Part shown: positions 56,003 through 64,000 of the stretch, one piece after another | Layout of the letters: each line of letters opens with the position of its first letter | How positions within the stretch are numbered: position 1 is the stretch's first letter | Assembly (NCBI GenBank): GCA_021234155.1 | Contig: JAJEKV010000031.1 | Span: 14,565,748 to 14,629,747 of the forward strand | Reading direction: 5' to 3' | Length of the DNA stretch: 64,000 nt | Source of the DNA: Isoetes taiwanensis | Lineage: Eukaryota; Streptophyta; Lycopodiopsida; Isoetales; Isoetaceae | The notes under the pieces: model-generated | What the model was told of the DNA's origin: nothing | What the model saw: the letters and a program-made list of their open reading frames with translations, nothing else | Database searches by the model: none | Translations under genes and position numbers: made by a program

Positions 56003-57593
56003 TGTGACGCTCCCTGAACATATACGGTGCTCCAGACGTATACATACGATACTTCCCCCTCCCATGGCAATCAACTCACCATGAGCAGGGCCCTCCGTCT
56101 AACTCGGACCATCCGTAGAGAGATGCCCGGGTGAAGGACACGGAGGTGTCATTCGGCCCACGCCTTCAATGGGACTCCTATGTCGCGGAAGCGTGAATAC
56201 ATGTTAGCACACAACATAAATCATATATAAATACCCACCACGAAGGGTGGCACATCCATCCAAGTACTAACGGCAAAGAATATGCATCTAATCCTAAGGA
56301 AAACACCCCAAACCCCAGGTTCTACCCCGGTTCAGACTCTTGTGAGGATGGACTGACGGCTTCCCTCAAGAGATCAACAGAGAGGTATAACTTTGGCTTG
56401 GTCGGCAAAGAACAAGGGCTAGGGTTGTCCACTCCATCCCCCTCACCGTGCACACTTTGCGATGAGTCAATCATGCTATGGCATCACTATAGCCTTCCGG
56501 AGACGCAGACTCAAGGTATCACCCTTCGAGCCTACTCCAGGGTTCATGAAGCCCCGGTCCGATGAGGCAGGTCGGGGAAGTGTCCCCTTCCAGGATCGCA
56601 GCGGTTCCATGGGTGAGCTAGAGAATATGTGCCGCATCGGCCCCCCCGCATCCATACCCCACTTACTCACCTAAATCTACTCAAAGTACGGGGATGCCCC
56701 ATACGGGTCACACCTCTCGCACCTGGGTGTCGGACCCATACCCTCGCCCTCTACGTGGACCAGGCTGCGCCTAGCCCACCCTTTGTAGGAGTCCCATGAG
56801 CCTTGTATGTTCGTGCAAGACCCCACCCCCACTTCACCACTGCGTCCCTTCTCTGGTGCTAAGCAATTCCATAGCATCCACGACTCGGTGGTCTCTTGTG
56901 CACAAAGTCCGCATATAATGGGAAATACAGGGGATCCTACCTAGGAGCATACTAATAAACATGGCTCGCAGGTCTCTACCCCCTTAATTCCCCATTTCAA
57001 GAATAATACTATGCAAAGAACTATCAATCCATCATTTAAGAGCAAGTATAAAATCGGAGATAAGGAGAACTCACCTTTGCAATCAAGGGTTAGTTCCTAC
57101 AGTAAAAAAGCATAGAGAACACAGAGAAAAAGCGGAAGAAATATACACAACAAGTGCCCAACAGGCTACCCTACGAATAACACAGCTAAGCTCTGAGACT
57201 AACCGGCCGAATCGGGCTTGGGATGGCTCCATCTCGATTCTTTGAAGGGTGCCCGGGCAGCCGCTTTGCTCCTCCTCCTCCATCTCCAATTGCTCCTAAT
57301 TCAATTGGGGCACAAAGCCCTAATTTGGGTGTCCAAAATGGAAACCCCGCCTGCCCAATCGATTTGGGCGAGGTGGCATGTCATTAATTAACTAATTTGG
57401 TATTTTAGCCCTTTTTAATATTAGGATAAGCCCTAAATTCGAATTAGGGTTTTGGGTTAGGTTTCCACCTTTATAATTTAATTATTAACATAGCTAACCT
57501 TAGCTTATGAATAATTAATGTGCCATTAATTATTCTTAGTGACGTGTCATGTATTTATACTTAAATATGCGTATAAATATGTGGAACTTCACA
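56003..57593 (-). repeat. 5' LTR of the 12.9-kb element
   Basis: Starts TGTGACGCTCC; ends GGAACTTCACA, where the partner LTR has CGTCACA. Numerous small indels against the 3' LTR are concentrated in C/G-rich runs (56.6-56.9 kb), which could be age or assembly noise. Confidence 0.93.
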
Positions 57594-57858
57594 GGGTACT
57601 TAATTATAAGGTTTGAGATCATTTTATGATATAAATAGGATAAAAGTTTTGATACTTCTGACCATTGTTTGATGCCCCATCTTTAATTAGCTCAATTAAA
57701 TGTATGGAATGATAAGGCTACTGAGGGATTGACCGATGTAGTTAGAACGACTAGTAGGGTTGTTGCCTGAATTAGCTGGTTCCGTGTTTTTTTTCTAGTT
57801 TTTTCATGATCAGTAACTTGAACTCTAAATGCATCCTATCTACTACAACAACTTCAGC

Positions 57859-58240
57859 CTATTCAAACAAAGTTAAAGCAACATGCAGCTGCCAATACCT
57901 CTTCAAATGTAGAATGTTGATGGGATTTGGAAGCTCGCTATCTTCAGCAACAGACTTCAGCCAATAAGAATCTTTTCCTGCGACACCAATTACTTCAAAT
58001 GGACCTTCCCATAGGTTTTCAAAAATTTTTGCACTGTCCTCCCTTGCCTTGTCCCATTTCAGTACCAACTCTCCATTCTTGAGTTTTCCTTGTAGCTTAT
58101 GAGCAGTTTTGAAGGCTGATACATCTTTAGCTTTCTTGATGAGTATGTCATTTTCAGCTTCAAATCTACGTTCTCCATGGAAAGATGCTGCCATGCTTTG
58201 GATATCTTGTAGCTTGCTTGCACGCTATTCAATGTGATAG
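57859..58240 (-). pseudogene. Ty3/gypsy integrase C-terminal fragment
   Basis: The minus frame reads FHGERRFEAENDILIKKA, GELVLKWDKAREDSAKIFEN and LWEGPFEVIGVAGKDSYWLK, then NPINILHLKRYWQ: the GPY/F module that ends gypsy integrases, with its HLKRYW end. No LTR is evident nearby. The LINE end at 58243 cuts its 5' side. Confidence 0.75.
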
Positions 58241-58242
58241 CT

Positions 58243-59090
58243 TGATTTATTTTTTTGAGGGTAAGAATTTTTAGATTAATATACAAAGGGGTACACGACC
58301 TTCTTGTGGGCTCCACAATAGGCCAGATAGGAAGTATACAACGCTCTTGGTCACCAGATAGAAAGAATTGTAGCAATAAATGCACGCAGCCATCAAACTG
58401 AAAAGCTACCCAAAGAAAAAGTCCACGTACTATGGTCAAGGTCATCCTTGCAAAATGATATGCTCCTCAGCCTTTTAGTTCTTCCAGTATTAGAGGGCGT
58501 GGCCTTCTTCCCAGCTATTGTAGGTACTATGGGAAGGTAATAGCACTTGTAGATTGCCAACTGTCTTCCCACTAGCAAGGTACTACAGGCAAATGACCAA
58601 GAGCTCCCTCCAATACTAGAGCAACCCGCTACTCCACTTGAGCTGCCTCAACCTCTTCTCTACAATAAAGGTACTATAGACTAGGCTACTCTTTCCAAGT
58701 AGAGCTTCAAGGCAAAGAAACATATATTTAACATTTTTGAATACTACAGGAGAAAGCCAATCGCAATTCCAATGGAAATTTTCCAGGAAGCCTCAAGCAA
58801 GATGCTGCAGCCCCGCAGATCCATGGCAGCCCCGTCATGACAAATAGGAGCTGCATTGGGCAAAATACCTGTTTCAATAATCTCTGCCTCCTGAAGCACA
58901 TCCCCGAAAGATTTGAAGACATTAACATTAAAACAATATATGCGTTGCAACTACAAGAGACACAGGTCTCCCGTCCTGTATATCTTGCTTTACCAATCTG
59001 ACCTATACGGATCACCATGTCATCCTCTCTAGCTGGAATAGAGAAGGGGAAAAAAACCCATAGGCGATACCAAGCAAGCAACACATAAGA
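58243..59090 (-). mobile_element. L1-type LINE 3' end with poly(A)
   Basis: In minus sense the sequence ends TTTGTATATTAATCT, AAAAATTCTTACCCTC and an A-run (58244-58255 as T on plus), the typical plant L1 3' end. Upstream frames (58728-59084) are broken and carry no clear RT motif. The 5' boundary near 59090 is approximate. This tail type differs from the (TTCC)n LINE at 35820. Confidence 0.55.
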
Positions 59091-59131
59091 CCAAAAAAAG
59101 CCATTCTATGTCCCCTCCTGTCATGGTAATG

Positions 59132-59235
59132 CTGCAGTGAGTGCAGACACAACCGCAGTGAGTGCGGCCTTCAGGTTGCAATGAGTGCAACAGACCAATC
59201 AGGAGACAACATAACTATAACTGCAATGAGTGCAG
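59132..59235 (+). repeat. Four short hairpins with covarying stems
   Basis: CTGCA-GTGAG-TGCAG (59132-59146), CCGCA-GTGAG-TGCGG (59153-59167), GTTGCA-ATGAG-TGCAAC (59175-59191) and CTGCA-ATGAG-TGCAG (59221-59235). The loop (G/A)TGAG is constant while stem bases change in complementary pairs. Confidence 0.8.
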
Positions 59236-59239
59236 CACT

Positions 59240-59745
59240 GGTTCACAACTGAAGAAATGATATATGACCTTTCCAGATCTGAAAAATCAAGCTTAAATAG
59301 CGTCTATGTGCTCTAGCATCAGCCAAGAAAACAAGCTGACTACTAGCCTAGCTCTGCCCAAACATGAAAACACAAATGGCAAATGATTAAAGTAGTCCCC
59401 TACCAGATCAAGTGCTGATGCTACAAGAGGGAGTTGGAAATGGCGGCCATATCTGCAACTGTCACATTAGAAATGGAGGCAGAGAACTTTACCTTCTGCC
59501 ATGGCTTCCGGAAGAGGGAAGAAGCAGCAAGGCTGCTCTTCCAGCAATCGCACCTGCATAAGGTAGAGAGCAGTGGTCGGGCGGCTGCTGCCGCCGCCCT
59601 AGTTAGGGCGCAACATTTTTCCCATAGTTTGATTTATTGTAGGAAAATAGTCTGGAAATGTTTTCATCCACACCCTCCTCCCATGTGCGAAGGCCATCGT
59701 CTTTGTGGTTGGTGCCAAAATATTTTTACACGTTAACATAAAACT
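59240..59745. other. Intergenic stretch, nothing assigned
   Basis: A plus frame at 59434-59736 contains an Ala/Arg-rich run from a GC-rich tract ('gctgctgccgccgcc') and shows no domain. Nothing else is supported. Confidence 0.35.
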
Positions 59746-59749
59746 AACA

Positions 59750-61310
59750 TATTAAGCCACGAACTCTTCTCATATGGCCTCCCTCCTTGCCTTTGCACCA
59801 ACCCAATGGTGCTCAAATCCCATGGATAAATTTCATATAAAACCCATGACACCCCTTACTGCCTTGACATTCAATAACTGAAGTTGTGCATGCCCCCTTT
59901 GCACCTAGTGATAACCCACTTATATTCCATGATTAGTATTTGATATCGTGTTCTGATATGCAATCTTGCTTAGGAAACACGCAGGTAATGTGATATGGAT
60001 AAAATTTATTGTTAAAAAGTGCACTTAACCTATAGTAGCTACATCCTATTGATTGTTAGTAGCATAAATGAAGGGGAATTGTTAGACAAAAAAATACAAG
60101 TTTCCAATGGTGCTCAAATCCCATGGATAAATTTCATATGAAATCCATGACATCCCTCATTGCTTTGACATTCAATAACTGAAGTTGTGCATGCCCCCTT
60201 TGCACCTAGTGTTTCATTATACTCACATGCCAATGGAGTTGAATCACTCTAAGGTCTTTAACTTTTGGCATTCTTTAGCTTTTACTATTTTCTATCTTTT
60301 ACCACTTGCAGGGGCAGTATTCATTGTACTCACATGCCAACGGAATTGAATCAATCATACTCTGAAGACCTAGCAACAAATACTAACAACTATTATGTTG
60401 CCTTCGTACCCCTTATACAGCAACGTAGAACTCCAGCAAGTACTACCTAAAATAAAACGACACTAACACACCTATATGGTTACCCACATGCATCACTATG
60501 CGAGGCAAAGCAACTATTTCATTGAACTGTATCACACTACAACCAGGCCTCTTACGGAATCAATTATTGGGTAAGACAAAAATGATCCTAATAGCTAAAG
60601 TGTATCCCGAAAAAATGTGCATGGTCAAGGGATGAAATAAGCTAGGCAATAACTAGTCATAATAACTACATTGTAATGGATACATCCTCAACTCCATGAC
60701 TGTCAAATATATATTAATCAAACTCAATCGACAATTTTTGAACTTGGCAAACTTTGCCATTTACCCACCAACATTTATGCCCCTTTACATCTAAAATAAA
60801 TCTCTTTGGATCATTACTTGCAGTTGCATCACAAGAACAATATAATTCCGAATAACAAACCCTATACAACAACTAGATCTCCTATCGGCGACCCACCTAT
60901 TTGCTCAATAATCGAATTTCTAGGATCATAGATCATTACCTTAGGTTCTTTGAGTATAATGGTGGAATTTTTACAACCATGAATACTCAGCTTAGGTTAT
61001 TTAATACTGCTTTAAACGATAGACAACCTTCACTATAACCATGAACCATAAAAAGTGTCTAATGTAAACTCTTTTGGCCCACTACTTACATTTGCATCAT
61101 GAAACTTGAAGAAACAATAATGATAGACAAACAACCACCCACCCCAATATTCTCACACGTTATTATAGATAGAATAAATATACTTAATAAACCATGAACT
61201 CTTCTCACATGGCCTCCCTTCTTACTTTTGCATCAACCCAATGGTGCTTGAATTCCATGGATAAATTTCATATAAAACTAATCGCAGCCCTTGCCACGTC
61301 GACATGCAAC
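59750..61310 (+). repeat. Diverged three-copy repeat
   Basis: 'aatggtgctcaaatcccatg' with 'gataaatttcatat' and 'gaagttgtgcatgccccctt' occurs at 59808-59910 and 60106-60211. The first part plus its upstream flank ('gaactcttctca', 'atggcctccct') recurs at 61196-61280. A second small block ('actcacatgccaa' then 'ttgaatca') occurs at 60220 and 60329. Spacing varies, so these are old insertions or rearranged tandem units. No coding content was found. Confidence 0.65.
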
Positions 61311-61379
61311 AATTGTAACTACCACATCAACATGCAACAACTATAACTACATTCTAATGCACAAATTCTTACAACCTTC

Positions 61380-61790
61380 ATAAAATCTAAGAGAATCTTA
61401 CAAAGTCTAAAAGAATGTAAGCGAACCTAAAGGATAAAATTTAAGAGAATCTAAGTCAATCTATGGGAATATACATAATATTTTTTAGAACCTAAGGGAA
61501 TTCGGGGAAGCCTTGATGGAATGTTGCAAAGTCTCATAATATCACATAGAATCTTGGAGAATCCAGAGACTTCTTGGGATAATTTTTGGAAATCTAAGGA
61601 AATTCTAAAACAATCTCATAAGAACTTGCACCATAGGAACTTGCACCATAGCGACATGCTAAATAGGAACATAATAGCTTTTGAAAAGTCCCTAAAAATA
61701 GTAACTTTTGGCTGGAATGTTAGAGAATCTCATAAAATCCAAGGAAATCTAAGGGAGAATCTTCATAAACTCATAGAAAACTAAAACATG
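61380..61790 (+). repeat. Purine-rich degenerate short repeats
   Basis: Many variants of 'gaatctaaggga'/'agagaatcttaca' recur at 15-25-bp intervals, and 'aggaacttgcaccata' is tandemly doubled at about 61624-61655. It looks like a degenerated microsatellite or minisatellite. Confidence 0.5.
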
Positions 61791-61799
61791 CACAAACTG

Positions 61800-63840
61800 G
61801 AAAATGCACCGTAGGATCGATTAAAAAACTTGTGTATATATGTACAGTTTGATAGCACTTCTTATTGCTGCCATGGCTTTTCCCTCGAAAACCTTTCAAG
61901 GTAGAATTTTTTTTTTTTTTAAACTCGAGCAGTAATAAGTCTGCTGCTCTTTTATTGGGTCCATAGTTTCGAAGTGTAAATGTTGTTTTTTGTCGCGTGG
62001 CACGCGTGACCAAAATTCTTTTTCGAGGTTTTTTTCGCTATTGGTTTTTCCATTTGGTGATGTCTGCGGTCCGGGGGATGTCGCGACTTTGGTATTCTCT
62101 CGGGAGCGTGGGTTTTTTGTGGGAACGCTTAATGACCTCGCATTGTCCAAGCCCCTTGCCGAGATTTTATCGCTAGGGTTTTTCCTCGAAAACCTGAAAG
62201 GGCAGGGTTTTTTAATCCCGGTGATAAGCTCTCGGCAGGTACACTAGCCAACATCTGTAGCACACAATTTTATTTGGGGTCCAGGTGTTATAACTGGATA
62301 TTCCCTATGTTTTTTATTTTTTGGGTAGCCTGCGATGTGCAGCTACCCACCCTATACCATTGTAGAAAAAACTGTTGAGATGAATGGAAAGCCATTTTTA
62401 GCACTTTTAAACGATGTTTGGACGACGATTTATGCCACCCAGTAGCAATTTTATACCCCACTGTCTAGTGGTAAAACAACTTGCATTTTGTGTCAGCTTG
62501 ACAATCTTACTTATAACTATAGTAAAAAACCATGCTCGAGATATAACAGTGTATGCCCATGCCATAACATATTTTACTGAAGTGGAAAGTACAAAGATAG
62601 AATGGAAAGCTTGTAAGCGTCGTAGATGTGTTGAAGAAAAAGCAAATCAATTTCATCTTATGTAATGATCAAAGAATCAACATTGTGACAAATATATCAT
62701 TAGTTTTGATACCTCAGTGAACAAGTGGGAGGCATGCAATGGAGGAATGGTGCAGCCTAAATAGAGTAAAGATTAAATTCCTAGAAGAGATGAATGATAT
62801 TTGCAAATGGGTCTTTTGTTTCTATATTATATCTTTTTGCCCACCCACCATTCAATTGCTTGAGGGCCCACGTTCCTACATGGCAGTATATCTATCAATG
62901 TTAGGTATTGACCAAACTTTATGTTCATAATATTATTTTGGCATTCGGCTTAAAAGTCTTGGCATGCGCTCCACATATATTGCGATATCAATATACAAAT
63001 TAGAATATATCTATCGTTGTGGACAATCAAATGAGTAAATATTGGATCAAGTAGGATCATGGTGTATTTGTTAGTCCAACTACTGCATATAGAAAAGTAT
63101 AACTCTAGATTGAGACAGATCATGAGGCGTAAGTCACAAGGTTCTGGAGTAATTGTTAAGTTGGCAATTCAACTATATACAGGGATAAACCATAAGGTAG
63201 GGGACAAAGGTTTTGGTCGTCATTGCTATGAAATTGATTGTCCAAGTGTTTGGGAGAGTAAGGGTTATAATGGCTCTCCTATTTGCACATGGCAACATTG
63301 ATATCCTATGTATTCACAATCAACTCTTCTATATAGAACCACGTGATTTTCATTTTTCTTATTGATGACTAAGGACTATACCAAGTTTGGCTTCATATAA
63401 AATTGCCAAAATTCTGGGATGGACTTGAGAACCTCTTAAAGTCCAATACTCTATTGCATTTTTATCCAAAAATTATTGGCCCCATTAAACTACCACTTTT
63501 CTATTTTTTACTAATTTTTGCATTTAGTTTTTTTTTTTTCCGGCTAAAAATATAGGCGCTTTGAGTGATTTCTTCTTTTCTTAACCTAGAAAAATATAAA
63601 AATATCTAAAAAATATAGGCCGAAAATATTCTTGAACCTTTACTTTCGCTAATGGACGTATTATGACATCAATCAATTAAATCAAAAAATATAAACTTAT
63701 TTTTTTGTTTAACTAGTAACTAGTAATGTCAACATGTCCATAAATTAGCAACATGGAATGTTGTAGTCAATGTCTGATGAGATAACGCATGAGGAGGCCT
63801 TTTCACTTTGATCTACCTTGACAAATGAAAATAAGCCATT
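61800..63840. other. Intergenic stretch, nothing assigned
   Basis: Contains poly-T runs (61908-61920, 63526-63539) and two related blocks around 'cctcgaaaacct' (61876 and 62187). No supported exon, RNA gene or element boundary was recognised. Confidence 0.4.
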
Positions 63841-63843
63841 AGA

Positions 63844-64000
63844 GGAAGGAAGGAAGGAAGGAAGGAAGGAAGGAAGGAAGGAAGGAAGGAAGGAAGGAAG
63901 GTTCTTTTATCGTCCGCAGAGGCCAATCGGCCTATGGGACCCAAATTACACAGGTGCAGCAAGCCCATTGCAGCAACAAGCCTGCTGGCAGCTGTACAAA
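63844..64000 (-). mobile_element. Second (TTCC)n-tailed LINE, 3' end only
   Basis: In minus sense the 3' UTR ends 'ggccgattggcctctgcgga' and 'cgataaaagaacc', then a tail of about fourteen TTCC units (63844-63901 as GGAA). The UTR end and tail match the LINE at 35820. The element continues past the window edge. Confidence 0.75.

Larger units (their letters stand above)
44672..57593 (-). mobile_element. 12.9-kb LTR retrotransposon lacking recognisable pol
   Basis: LTRs of 1575 bp (44672-46246, 3') and 1591 bp (56003-57593, 5'), perfect GGGTA target duplications (44667-44671, 57594-57598), a tRNA-iMet primer site next to the right LTR and a purine tract next to the left LTR fix the element as minus-strand and structurally complete. 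The 9.76-kb interior has no RT, RNase H or integrase motif that I could find. It holds a probable gag remnant (50-53 kb, shared with copy A), a captured gene fragment (47.9-48.6 kb), a MITE-like element, a minisatellite and tRNA-like units. It fits a non-autonomous gag-carrying (TR-GAG or LARD-like) element. Confidence 0.9.

Noticed and set aside
57859-58194. Host gene encoding a KW/GPF-motif protein
   Set aside because: GPFEVIGV and HLKRYW are the gypsy integrase C-terminal module; no host exon structure was found.

Overview
The window looks like low-gene-density nuclear DNA from a large-genome land plant. Evidence: spliced plant-type genes (a CslA glucomannan synthase, exons of an NADPH oxidase, PLS-type PPR fragments), nested LTR retrotransposons, LINE tails and solo LTRs. 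One retrotransposon carries a Tf1/sushi-type gag and a chromodomain, unlike the chromovirus clades usual in seed plants, so a fern, lycophyte or other non-angiosperm is my best guess. The species cannot be fixed from this sequence.

Layout. 1-4.4 kb is the interior of an old retroelement (copy A), split by a 1.59-kb solo LTR (1839-3431) with a GCTAG target duplication. 4.4-10.4 kb is mostly unassigned intergenic DNA with dispersed hairpin repeats. 10409-13799 (minus) is the only apparently intact protein gene: a nine-exon, 530-residue CslA, with an ABRE/G-box cluster in intron 3. 15-17 kb holds an old segmental duplication. 17-25.5 kb (plus) is a graveyard of host exons: a broken RBOH NADPH oxidase with PPR debris in its large intron, unassigned exons and a Nop9-like pair.

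At 23433-23947 lies a solo LTR of the same family as the chromovirus at 28407-34223 (minus). That chromovirus is inserted in an unrecognised repeat-encoded gene (27.98-36.64 kb, minus), which a short LINE with a (TTCC)n tail also interrupts. 37-42.5 kb has a Ty1/copia 5' end and a rearranged inverted-repeat retroelement with a ~730-bp near-palindrome. 44672-57593 is a 12.9-kb LTR element (minus) with perfect GGGTA target duplications, tRNA-Met primer site and polypurine tract, but no recognisable pol. It carries a probable gag remnant, a MITE-like element, a captured intron-containing gene fragment, a minisatellite and tRNA-like units. 57.9-64 kb holds a gypsy integrase fragment, a poly(A) LINE end, four covarying mini-hairpins, diverged tandem repeats and the tail of a second (TTCC)n LINE.

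The strongest novelty is the chromovirus family. Its LTR carries a perfect multi-unit heat-shock element upstream of the TATA box. The primer-binding site lacks a tRNA-type sequence but is complementary over 10 nt to the predicted 5' end of the element's own transcript, as expected for Tf1-style self-priming.
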